Source: Paludibacteraceae bacterium
Lineage (GTDB): Bacteria > Bacteroidota > Bacteroidia > Bacteroidales > Paludibacteraceae
Direction of reading: 5' to 3'
DNA length: 64,000 nt
Assembly: GCA_905234685.1 (NCBI GenBank)
Contig: CAJOIR010000006.1
Coordinates: 1 to 64,000 of the forward strand
The notes under the pieces were generated by a model, which did not search any database, was not told the origin of the DNA, and worked only from the letters and a program-made list of their open reading frames with translations. Every line of letters begins with the position of its first letter. Position 1 is the stretch's first letter. Positions 26,356 through 33,559 of this stretch are shown here, one piece after another. A program made the translations under genes and the position numbers.

Positions 26356-27318
26356 ATGACAGCATTTGAATATATAGCACAAAACATAAGCTTTCTGAAC
26401 TGGAAGAAAGAGCCTTTCGGACTATACGAGCCTATAGAATACACTCTTTCTGCCGGCGGCAAGCGGCTCAGACCTGCTTTGGCTGTCATTGCTTCCGACT
26501 TGTTCGGCGGCAAGCGTGAAGAAGTGCTTCCTGCCGCTCTGGCACTCGAAGTGTTCCATAACTTCACTCTCCTTCATGATGATGTGATGGATAAAGCTCC
26601 CGTCCGCCGTGGCAGACCTACTGTGCATATACGCTGGAACGAGAATACCGCCATACTCTCGGGCGACCAGATGCTCATCGAGGCATACAAGTTGTTGTCG
26701 CAACTGAGAGTTGACATACAGCCTCAGGTGCTCCGCTTGTTCAACAAAATGGCAACAGAGATATGCGAAGGACAGCAGTATGATGTCGATTTCGAGACAC
26801 GTGACGACATCACAATCAACGACTACCTGATGATGATTCGCCTGAAGACATCTGTCCTCCTTGCCAACGCTTTGCAGACAGGTGCTCTGATAGCGGGTGC
26901 GGACGAAACAGCACAACAGGCGCTTTATGAGTATGGCATCAACATAGGTCTGGCTTTCCAACTGCAGGACGACATACTTGATGTATATGGCAATCCTGAG
27001 ACCTTTGGTAAGGCTGTTGGAGGCGACATACTCGCCGATAAAAAGACATATATGCTCCTTACTGCCTATGCTCTTGCTGACAACAGACAGGGAGCAGAGT
27101 TGAAAGCCATACTTGCTGACAACAGCATGAAACCTCAAGCAAAGATAGCCGCAGTAACACATATTTATAATGTGTTGGGTGTGCGCGAAAAGTGCGAAGA
27201 GGTTATGAGAGCCTATACGACGAAGGCACTCGCAGAACTGGAAAAACTAAATCTGCCAGATGACAAACTGCAGACACTCACAGCCTTGGCAGAGCATCTG
27301 CTTGAAAGAAAAGAATAA
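26356..27318 (+). CDS. trans-isoprenyl diphosphate synthase
   Basis: Head-to-tail prenyl chain-elongating enzyme (320 residues). The first Asp-rich motif is LLHDDVMDKAPVRRGRPT and the second is QLQDDILDVYG; GGKRLRPAL binds isopentenyl diphosphate. Product length cannot be read with certainty, but the gene follows ddl by 1 nt, so it could supply the lipid chain for menaquinone or carriers. A UbiA-type prenyltransferase is at 52131. Length fits the family. Confidence 0.93.
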   Translation: MTAFEYIAQNISFLNWKKEPFGLYEPIEYTLSAGGKRLRPALAVIASDLFGGKREEVLPAALALEVFHNFTLLHDDVMDKAPVRRGRPTVHIRWNENTAILSGDQMLIEAYKLLSQLRVDIQPQVLRLFNKMATEICEGQQYDVDFETRDDITINDYLMMIRLKTSVLLANALQTGALIAGADETAQQALYEYGINIGLAFQLQDDILDVYGNPETFGKAVGGDILADKKTYMLLTAYALADNRQGAELKAILADNSMKPQAKIAAVTHIYNVLGVREKCEEVMRAYTTKALAELEKLNLPDDKLQTLTALAEHLLERKE

Positions 27319-27352
27319 TATCAAATATCAACTATAAACTATCAACTATAAT

Positions 27353-28111
27353 ATGCCGTACAGACGTCTTCCTAACACCGACCAGGCACGCCTTCGTGCT
27401 CTGCAGAACGCTATGCAAAGGGCAAGTGAAGCTGACTTCACTGAGCAGGTACTTACTTATAAGACTATCAATGAGGCACAGCGTTTCCTGCTGATCTTCG
27501 AGAATCAGGTGCAGCAGTATCACCAGAACTTCCAAAGCAAGGTTAGTGCCAACAAACGCTATAAGCATATTGTCAACAATGCTCGTATGTATATCAGCCA
27601 TTTCATTCAGGTGCTCAATCTGGCAGTCATTCGAGGCGACATAAAGAAAGAGCAGAAAGAATTGTACAAACTCGATGTGCATAACCACATTCTGCCCGAC
27701 CTTTCTACTGAGGAGGACTTGCTTGTATGGGGACAGAACATCATTGAAGGCGAGACAGAGCGTGTGCGCTTGGGAGGTTTCCCGATATACAATCCTACTA
27801 TTTCAAAGGTCAAGGTGCATTACGACATCTTCAAAGAGCACCAGGTGACCCAAAAGATGCATAAGAGGACCACAAGCCGCACTTATGAAGACCTTGGCAC
27901 TCTGCGCGAGCAGGCGGATGCTATCATCCTTGATATCTGGAATCAGGTTGAGAAGTACTATGCCAACTGTCTGCCTTATGAGCGCCTCCGCAACTGCCAG
28001 AACTACGGCGTCATCTACTACTACCGCCCTGGCGAGAAACGCCTGTCTTTCGAGACTGACCTGCAACTGAAACGCCAGCTCGCCCAACAGACCAAACTCG
28101 ATTTGGAATAA
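27353..28111 (+). CDS. unknown protein with a helical C-terminal region
   Basis: A 252-residue soluble protein with no signal peptide and no family I recognise. It is largely helical by composition with many Gln, Lys and Arg (FLLIFENQVQQYHQNFQ, and an ending that reads LKRQLAQQTKLDLE). A Tyr-rich stretch NYGVIYYYRPGEKRLSFETDLQ precedes the end. Its last 22 codons are repeated at 29690-29758, where the intervening ATPase gene ends, so the locus once held a paralogue. It is last in the pfkB-plsC-ddl-prenyl synthase run and is separated from it by short TATCAACTATAA repeats. Confidence 0.72.
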   Translation: MPYRRLPNTDQARLRALQNAMQRASEADFTEQVLTYKTINEAQRFLLIFENQVQQYHQNFQSKVSANKRYKHIVNNARMYISHFIQVLNLAVIRGDIKKEQKELYKLDVHNHILPDLSTEEDLLVWGQNIIEGETERVRLGGFPIYNPTISKVKVHYDIFKEHQVTQKMHKRTTSRTYEDLGTLREQADAIILDIWNQVEKYYANCLPYERLRNCQNYGVIYYYRPGEKRLSFETDLQLKRQLAQQTKLDLE

Positions 28112-28217
28112 ACACATTCCGACAGAGGGGGAATCATAAGCAATAGATTTAAAGTAAGCAATTGAAATATATCATACATCCTGTTTGCAGATGTAAAATG
28201 CATACCTTCTAATACAA

Positions 28218-28254
28218 ATAAATAGCGTATCAAATTGAGGTACGCTATTTTTAT
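28218..28254 (+). terminator. terminator after the unknown gene
   Basis: AAATAGCGTA (28220-28229) pairs perfectly with TACGCTATTT (28241-28250), loop 11 nt, followed by a T-rich stretch. It ends the operon before the accessory patch. Confidence 0.75.
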
Positions 28255-28363
28255 ATACCCTGTTGTCTGTCTGAATTTCAGTGCAAATTAGTAAAAAGTT
28301 GCGATTATAAAGGAGGCCTATTCAAAATTTAGTACTAATTAGTATAAAAATTAGAACAGGCAC
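28255..28363 (+). other. AT-rich leader region of the ATPase gene
   Basis: No gene. Includes the perfect palindrome TTAGTACTAA at 28329-28338 in the AT-rich DNA upstream of the promoter, a possible operator-like site. Base composition drops sharply here compared with the upstream operon. Confidence 0.4.
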
Positions 28364-28394
28364 TTGCTTAATTCAAGAAAAAATACTAACTTTG
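28364..28394 (+). promoter_or_regulatory. promoter of the DUF4143 ATPase gene
   Basis: TTG at 28364-28366 and TAACTTTG at 28387-28394, gap 20 bp; ~20 nt leader to the ATG at 28419. Confidence 0.7.
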
Positions 28395-28418
28395 CGGAGT
28401 TTTTCTAAAATAGCAACT

Positions 28419-29669
28419 ATGAACTATATCAAACGGGAGATTTATCTCAACAAATTGATTGCTCGTCGTGATAATGGCGAGGTGAAAGTAATTACCGGTT
28501 CGAGGCGAAGCGGCAAATCTTGGTTGTTATCGCACGTATTTATGGACTATTTATTAGAGCAAGGTGTGCCGGCAGACCATATTATTGCTTTGTCTTTTGA
28601 TCAAGACGACGAGAACATGCGTGAGGATTTGTTGGATGTAAAGGTGCTGAAAACGTATTTATACGAACGTATCAAGGATGAAGGTAACTATTATTTGATG
28701 CTTGATGAGGTTCAAGAAGTAATTGGCTTTGAGCGTTTGGTGAATGGTCTGAATGCAAAACCAAATGTAGATGTATATATCACCGGAAGTAACAGCCACT
28801 TGTTGAGTTCGGACATCAATACCCTCTTCCGCGGACGCGGAGATGAGATACATGTTTACCCGCTTTCGTTTGGAGAGTTCTGCATAGGTAGAAATGAATC
28901 AATGAATGAACTATGGAAGGAGTACTACACCTATGGTGGTCTTCCTGGTTTAAGAAATCACGCGTCTGCAGAACAAAAAGTAAATTACTTGCAACGCTTA
29001 TGGAAAAAGACTTATCTGGCTGATGTGATTGAGCGGCATAAATTGCGTAATACAGATTTGCTGGAGAACTTGGCTGACGTACTGAGTTCCTCAATAGGTT
29101 CTCTAAATAATCCGACAAAGTTGGCAAATACAATTCAATCAGTCAAACAGATGAAAGCCGATCGCTCTACCGTGGAGACTTATATCGGCTATTTGGAAGA
29201 CGCATTCTTGTTTGAATCTGCCAAGCGATATGATATTAAGGGGAAACGGTATTTTGAGTCCATCAAGAAGTATTATTCTGTGGATATTGGTCTGCGAAAT
29301 GCGCGACTGAACTTTCGCCAGCAGGAGTTGACTCATATTATGGAGAATATCGTGTATAATCATCTGCGCATTTTCGGGTATCTGGTTGATGTGGGGGTTG
29401 TTGAAGTGCGTGAAATGAAAGACGGTAAGCAGCAGAAGGTGCAATATGAGGTGGATTTTATCGCTACAAACGGACAGGAGAAATACTATATTCAGGTGGC
29501 ATATATGATGGACGACACTAAACGCGAACAAGAATTGAAGTCGCTTAAGCGGATTGACAATAGTTTCCGTAAAATAGTTATTGTCGGCGACGATATCGCT
29601 CCTTGGATTGATGACAACGGCATCTGTTACCTCGGTCTATTCCAATTCCTCCGTGAGGGACTGATTTGA
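28419..29669 (+). CDS. AAA family ATPase with C-terminal DUF4143-like domain
   Basis: A 416-residue cytoplasmic protein. The N-terminal AAA domain has Walker A GSRRSGKSW (about residues 27-35), Walker B YYLMLDEVQEV and sensor-like YITGSNSHLLSS; the C-terminal half fits the DUF4143 type (LENLADVLSSSIGSLNNPTKLANTI, then YEVDFIA). These ATPases are frequent, poorly understood and often mobile accessory genes in Bacteroidota and Archaea. Base and codon use are AT-richer than the upstream genes. It lies between a conserved gene and the 3' remnant of that gene's paralogue, suggesting insertion at this spot. Start chosen at MNYIKRE; an upstream TTG overlaps the promoter. Confidence 0.85.
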   Translation: MNYIKREIYLNKLIARRDNGEVKVITGSRRSGKSWLLSHVFMDYLLEQGVPADHIIALSFDQDDENMREDLLDVKVLKTYLYERIKDEGNYYLMLDEVQEVIGFERLVNGLNAKPNVDVYITGSNSHLLSSDINTLFRGRGDEIHVYPLSFGEFCIGRNESMNELWKEYYTYGGLPGLRNHASAEQKVNYLQRLWKKTYLADVIERHKLRNTDLLENLADVLSSSIGSLNNPTKLANTIQSVKQMKADRSTVETYIGYLEDAFLFESAKRYDIKGKRYFESIKKYYSVDIGLRNARLNFRQQELTHIMENIVYNHLRIFGYLVDVGVVEVREMKDGKQQKVQYEVDFIATNGQEKYYIQVAYMMDDTKREQELKSLKRIDNSFRKIVIVGDDIAPWIDDNGICYLGLFQFLREGLI

Positions 29670-29689
29670 TTACAATACCTGCAACACTT

Positions 29690-29758
29690 CTCTATTTCGA
29701 GACAGACATGCAATTGAAACGCCAGCTCGCCCAACAGACCAAACTCGACCTTGAGTAA
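29690..29758 (+). pseudogene. 3' remnant of a paralogue of the gene at 27353-28111
   Basis: The 22 codons ending at TAA 29756-29758 read LYFETDMQLKRQLAQQTKLDLE, nearly identical to the end of the gene at 27353-28111 (LSFETDLQ... there). At DNA level I count 8 differences in the last 66 bases, mostly synonymous. There is no start or body left. It lies 20 nt after the ATPase stop. Confidence 0.8.
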
Positions 29759-29790
29759 TCTGTACTTGTAACTTTTTATACCTTTTTATT

Positions 29791-29832
29791 TATAAAAAGA
29801 CTACCTGGTAGCAAATGCTGTCAGGTAGTCCC
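29791..29832 (-). terminator. terminator of the EF-hand/LRR lipoprotein gene
   Basis: GACTACCTG (29799-29807) and CAGGTAGTC (29822-29830) form a perfect 9-bp stem; on the minus strand it is followed by TTTTTATAAATAAAAAGG. It begins 17 bp past the stop of the minus-strand gene. Confidence 0.8.
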
Positions 29833-29848
29833 ACTAAATGAAGAAAAG

Positions 29849-30733
29849 CTATTTGGGTTGTATTAGATTCGGAACATCGCAATTAACTTCTGCTCCATTC
29901 CCCAAATAGATTGCTGTGAGTTTCTTACTCTTTAATTTTAATTTTTTAAGATTTTTGTTTTTACTTAAGTCTATCTCTGAGAAATAATTGCCATAAGCAT
30001 ATAATTGCTTTAAATTTACGAATAATTCTATTCCACTCATATCCTTGATACCCCAATTTGATACATCTAATTCTTTTACTTTAAGTATTTCATCTTCGGT
30101 CAGTATTTTATCATTATTAACATCACATAAAAGAAGACATGCCTTCATAAAAGCTGCATCAGGGAATTTAATTTGTTTATTATATTTCCCAAGAATATTG
30201 TCAGGTATTGATGTATTAACTGGATCCGATTGTTTTTCTTCTATAACATTTTGATTTGTGACGTTTTCTGTATTATATGAATCGCTTTCTGTCTTTTGTG
30301 TACGAGGTGCTGTTCCTTGTATTGCTACAGATTGTATCGGATTACCATTAGCATCCAAAAACTCTATAATAGTTGCTCTTGCGGCTACATGTTGAGTGTA
30401 TTTCCTGAGTCCACCGGCAAATAACGATAGAAAAATATTTGTTCTCTCACGCCTCACTTCCTCTATAACAACATTAATAAGTGCCTGACTCCCTGTCAAA
30501 TTCGCACGGCGAAGAAGTTCTGCATACGCGCTCTTTTCAACATCAGCACGCTTTAGATTACTATTGTTAATATCAATAACAACCTCCAAATTTCGGACAA
30601 TACGGAAATTTGCTTGATTTAGAACGACCTGTGTTTGTGCACCGAATTGATTTACGTTGTGAGGAGCATAATAACCCGTAGCACAACCGGTAGTTAGTAT
30701 AACTACCAACAAGAGATAATTAAATTTTTTCAT
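29849..30733 (-). CDS. lipoprotein with an EF-hand and leucine-rich repeats
   Basis: A 294-residue lipoprotein (lipobox ILTTGCATG). Residues ~20-150 form one domain with repeated Ala/Arg-rich segments (VVIDINNSNLKRADVEKSAYAELL, RTNIFLSLFAGGLRKYTQ) that resembles a widespread Bacteroidales lipoprotein domain I cannot name with certainty. A linker rich in Asn/Thr/Glu follows; then an EF-hand loop DVNNDKILTEDE and leucine-rich repeat units (VKELDVSNWGIKDMSG, LKQLYAYGNYFSEIDLSKNKNLKKL). The composite layout looks like a fusion of an older lipoprotein domain with a C-terminal LRR sensor. AT-rich, within the accessory patch. Confidence 0.75.
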   Translation of the reverse strand: MKKFNYLLLVVILTTGCATGYYAPHNVNQFGAQTQVVLNQANFRIVRNLEVVIDINNSNLKRADVEKSAYAELLRRANLTGSQALINVVIEEVRRERTNIFLSLFAGGLRKYTQHVAARATIIEFLDANGNPIQSVAIQGTAPRTQKTESDSYNTENVTNQNVIEEKQSDPVNTSIPDNILGKYNKQIKFPDAAFMKACLLLCDVNNDKILTEDEILKVKELDVSNWGIKDMSGIELFVNLKQLYAYGNYFSEIDLSKNKNLKKLKLKSKKLTAIYLGNGAEVNCDVPNLIQPK

Positions 30734-30779
30734 TGCTTTAAATAATTAATGATTAATAATGTTAATAGTCTCATATAGT

Positions 30780-31151
30780 TTATCTATAGAGTTCGGCTTC
30801 TATTGTTACTCCTTCGCCATAGTCCTTCGCAAAGGCATTAAACAGATCTGAGTAAAAGTCTTTGTTAGGAGCGGTGGAATATGTTACATAGATGTAATTG
30901 GCACCTGCTTTGGCTGCTGCTTTTTGAAGAGAACGCAAAGCAGTATTATAAGCATCTTTAACTTCAAATGAATAATCACGGGGAACGACCTTAATAGTGC
31001 CAATATATTCGGCAGTATAAGGGACTGTTTCCACGAATTGTGCTGATTCAACAGGCGGATAACGCTTCAGAGTCTTCACTATTGGCATATATGAAGGAAA
31101 ACAACTCGTTAGTAAAAATAAAATGTTAGCAATAAATAATAGTTTTCTCAT
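30780..31151 (-). CDS. small lipoprotein of unknown function
   Basis: A 123-residue lipoprotein: MRKLLFIANILFLLTSC gives the lipobox. The mature part ends with a compact alpha/beta region, LRSLQKAAAKAGANYIYVTYS, the Ala-Ala-x-x-Gly-Ala-Asn pattern seen in small YbjQ/DUF4156-like envelope proteins, though this match is only by eye. I start at 31151; an ATG at 31169 is also possible. It lies 52 nt after the terminator of the ncRNA and has no clear promoter of its own, so it might depend on read-through. Confidence 0.65.
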   Translation of the reverse strand: MRKLLFIANILFLLTSCFPSYMPIVKTLKRYPPVESAQFVETVPYTAEYIGTIKVVPRDYSFEVKDAYNTALRSLQKAAAKAGANYIYVTYSTAPNKDFYSDLFNAFAKDYGEGVTIEAELYR

Positions 31152-31204
31152 TTCTATAACTCTATTCATTTTGCAGGCAGTCTCTTCTGCATTATCAGTA
31201 TAAT

Positions 31205-31416
31205 AAAAAAAGCGTGAGACTGTTATGCTCACACTTAACTGAAGGTCCTGAGAAAACCGTACACGAATATGAATACAACAGGTCACGCCTATATACGGCG
31301 AGTCTGTATGCTGTACTCTCGTGTATAGAAAAATTCTCAGGTTTTCAGTTACGAGTAAAGCAAACGCTTCCTAAAATATGTCTTGCAAACGCGGGCACAC
31401 GTGCCTGTTGTTTACG
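31205..31416 (-). ncRNA. structured small RNA, 6S RNA-like candidate
   Basis: A ~210-nt transcription unit with a Bacteroidota promoter (31421-31451) and a terminator (GTGTGAG/CTCACGC stem at 31212-31234 followed by seven T on the minus strand). Between them the RNA folds into a long interrupted rod: AACTGAA with TTCAGTT (31344-31350 / 31237-31243), CCTGAGAA with TTCTCAGG (31334-31341 / 31247-31254) and TACACGA with TCGTGTA (31319-31325 / 31260-31266), with internal loops between and a CGCC/GGCG cap. The 5' part holds a GGCACGTGTGCC hairpin. No reading frame fits. Rod shape, length and isolated promoter match 6S RNA or the Bacteroidales-1 type RNAs; the identity is inference. Confidence 0.65.
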
Positions 31417-31420
31417 TTTG

Positions 31421-31451
31421 CAAAGATAGGTAATGATAATGAATTACGCAA
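31421..31451 (-). promoter_or_regulatory. promoter of the small RNA
   Basis: On the minus strand TTG (complement of 31449-31451) and TATCTTTG (complement of 31421-31428), gap 20 bp. It has no downstream reading frame with a start before the terminator at 31205-31234. Confidence 0.75.
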
Positions 31452-31891
31452 GAGGATAATAAAAAAGACCCTGCACCTGCACATAGCAGATAACAGAGTC
31501 AATATCGTAAATACATTTAATCGCTCAATTCTTTATCTATATATACGCTCTACCTTTACTCGCTTTTAACCATTGATTTTTTCTCGTGGACTCATTCCAA
31601 AGTAGCCGTAAAACACCGCAAAACCGCATTACGCCTATATATGCACGGTTGTGCGTGAACTGCGTGAAACTGTTGTTTGTATTTGGTGAATAGAAACAAC
31701 AAGCTGAATGTTTGATGAAGAGAGCAGACCGCTATACTGACAGAATATAGACTTTAAGATTTGAAAATTGTCAGCTTCCTATTATCAACTATCCACAGCT
31801 TTGCCGATCGTGAGAACTGTCAACTGGTGAGAGGTTCCCAGTTCCCCAATTAGCCTCTTAACCTCTTAGCCTAATAACCTTTTAACCTAAT
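31452..31891. other. spacer upstream of the small RNA: hairpin and repeat debris
   Basis: No gene seen. It contains an imperfect hairpin at about 31468-31502 (GAC-CTG-CTGC-ACATA-GCAG-CAG-GTC) that shares the core CTGCACATA(A/G)CAGATA with the terminator at 59072-59112, copies of the TCAACTAT/TGTCAACTG motif at 31787-31793 and 31817-31825, and a CTCTTAACCTCTTAGCC tract at 31853-31880 like that at 20821. A promoter for the NlpC/P60 genes is not expected here, as they read away from it at their 3' end. Confidence 0.5.
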
Positions 31892-32701
31892 TCACCCTTT
31901 CAACTCCAAATACCTTCTTATCGCCCTAAGGTCGTGCGAATACTGCCCTGTCTCGGTGTTGATGATGCCGTTCGAGTCGATACGCTCTACTTTCACTCTG
32001 CCTGAGCAGTGTATCACCGTGTCGGGCGAGAGCAGTATGCCCACATGAGAGATGCGCGTGTCCTCAGGGTCACGGCTCTGATGGTCGAAGAACACAAGGT
32101 CGCCGCATTGTGCTTCGCTAAGGAAACCTACTTCTGTGCCTTGGTTCACTTGTTCACGGGCGTTGCGCAGCAGTTTGCACCCGAAGAGGCTCAATACAAT
32201 ACCGCTCAACCCCGAGCAGTCAAGACCCATACAGTTCTTGCCTCCCCAGAGGTAAGGTATGTTGAGGAAATAGCGTATCAGTTGCATGAAGTTGTCTTTT
32301 GTCAGTTCAAGAGGCTTCTCTGCCACCATCTGCGGGTCAATCCTGAATACACTGCCAAGCACTTCAAACCTGCCCTCTTTGTAGTTGCTGAGGCGGGTGC
32401 CTGCCGTAAGCGGGAATGTCTGACCGTTGCCTTCCGACACGGCGTATGCCATTGGCATCTTTACCATTGCTGTCAGGTCCGAAGCAGTGTATTGCTCATA
32501 TTCCTCGTCCGACATCTTGGTTATCATCTTGAAGTCAACCCAGCCTGTCTGACCGTCGTAGTCATTCACTATCTTGTACCATCTTGGCACTTCGTCTGTG
32601 ATGCTGCATGTCTCTCCGAAAAGCAGTTGGGTCTCTTGCTCCGCACCCTCCGAGGGCTGGCTGCGGACGGGAACAACGGAATGTAATACTATCGCTTTCA
32701 T
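31892..32701 (-). CDS. NlpC/P60 cysteine peptidase with SH3b domain, without signal peptide
   Basis: A 269-residue cell-wall peptide hydrolase of the YkfC/dipeptidyl-peptidase VI type, which cut between L-Ala-gamma-D-Glu and the diamino acid. SH3b modules cover residues ~5-60 and ~90-125; the peptidase domain begins at YLWGGKNCMGLDCSGLSG with the catalytic Cys in DCSG, followed by ISHVGILL (catalytic His) and VIHCSGRV. It starts MKAIVLHSVVPVR with no secretion signal, unlike its upstream copy, and so may work on imported muropeptides in the cytoplasm. 3 nt separate it from that copy. Confidence 0.88.
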   Translation of the reverse strand: MKAIVLHSVVPVRSQPSEGAEQETQLLFGETCSITDEVPRWYKIVNDYDGQTGWVDFKMITKMSDEEYEQYTASDLTAMVKMPMAYAVSEGNGQTFPLTAGTRLSNYKEGRFEVLGSVFRIDPQMVAEKPLELTKDNFMQLIRYFLNIPYLWGGKNCMGLDCSGLSGIVLSLFGCKLLRNAREQVNQGTEVGFLSEAQCGDLVFFDHQSRDPEDTRISHVGILLSPDTVIHCSGRVKVERIDSNGIINTETGQYSHDLRAIRRYLELKG

Positions 32702-32704
32702 TGC

Positions 32705-33526
32705 TTATTGATATCTTCTTATCTTTGCTATGTCGTGTGTCTTCTTGCCTGAGGATATTGAAATCAAACCCTCTGGTGTTATTCTGTCAATATGCACTTT
32801 GCCTGCACAGTGAAGCAGCAACCCGTCCGCGAGCATTATGCCCACGTGGGTTACTGTCGTGTCTTCTGGGTATGTGCTCACATGGTTGAAGAACACAAGG
32901 TCTCCTGCCTGTGCTTCGTCTATACTGCTAATTTCTTTGCCTTGTGTGGCTTGTTCGCGGGCATTGCGCAGCAGACGTATGCCGAACAGACTCATCACCA
33001 CATTCGAAAAACCTGAGCAGTCGTAGCCCATGCAGCATTTGCCTCCCCAGAGGTATGGCGTGTTCATCAGTGGCTTTGTCAGCCTTCGGATGTTTTTCTC
33101 GCTTATGGCAAACGGCTTTTTGGCTACGTCTCTTGCCTGTATTGTATAATGCTTGCCTCCTGCGCTGAATCGGCCGTTTCTGTAGAAAGGCAGTCTGGTG
33201 CCGATACTGAGAGGTATCGTCTCTCCTGTCTCTTTGCACTTGGCAAGAGTTCTTGGTACAGCCACAAAAGCGGCATTGGCATTTGCCGCTACGTAGCCTT
33301 CATACTCCTCCTCTGTCAGGCGCATCAGGTGTTGGTTCTCCACCCAGCCCTTCTGACCATCGTAGTCGTTGACTATCTTGCACCAGCCGTCACCTTCTTC
33401 CGTAATCTGGCATGTCTCCGCAAAGAGCAGTTGTGTCTCCTGCTCTGCCGCATAGTCAGGCTCACTGCGTACGGGTACGACACTGGTAGTAACCAAGGCA
33501 TACGATATGATAAGAAACAGATTCAT
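32705..33526 (-). CDS. NlpC/P60 cysteine peptidase with SH3b domain, exported copy
   Basis: A 273-residue paralogue of the next gene, with the same order: SH3b (VVPVRSEPDYAAEQETQLLF in the first), a second SH3-like segment, then YLWGGKCCMGYDCSGFSNVV with the catalytic Cys, VTHVGIML (His) and LLHCAGKVH. It opens with a short hydrophobic segment (MNLFLIISYALVTTS) that can act as a signal peptide, so this copy is probably periplasmic. The pair arose by tandem duplication, with one copy losing or gaining export. It is preceded by the M3 peptidase gene. Confidence 0.88.
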   Translation of the reverse strand: MNLFLIISYALVTTSVVPVRSEPDYAAEQETQLLFAETCQITEEGDGWCKIVNDYDGQKGWVENQHLMRLTEEEYEGYVAANANAAFVAVPRTLAKCKETGETIPLSIGTRLPFYRNGRFSAGGKHYTIQARDVAKKPFAISEKNIRRLTKPLMNTPYLWGGKCCMGYDCSGFSNVVMSLFGIRLLRNAREQATQGKEISSIDEAQAGDLVFFNHVSTYPEDTTVTHVGIMLADGLLLHCAGKVHIDRITPEGLISISSGKKTHDIAKIRRYQ

Positions 33527-33559
33527 TTCAATACAATACTTATGTCATATCCGAGATTC

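Noticed and set aside
28419..29669. ATPase considered as an anti-phage defence gene
   Set aside because: No partner effector, nuclease or toxin is adjacent; DUF4143 ATPases alone are not evidence of defence. Kept as an accessory ATPase.
31205..31416. Structured RNA considered as a riboswitch of the downstream lipoprotein gene
   Set aside because: A full terminator with a U-tract closes the RNA before the gene, and the fold lacks alternative pairing that I can see between rod and terminator. A stand-alone RNA is simpler.
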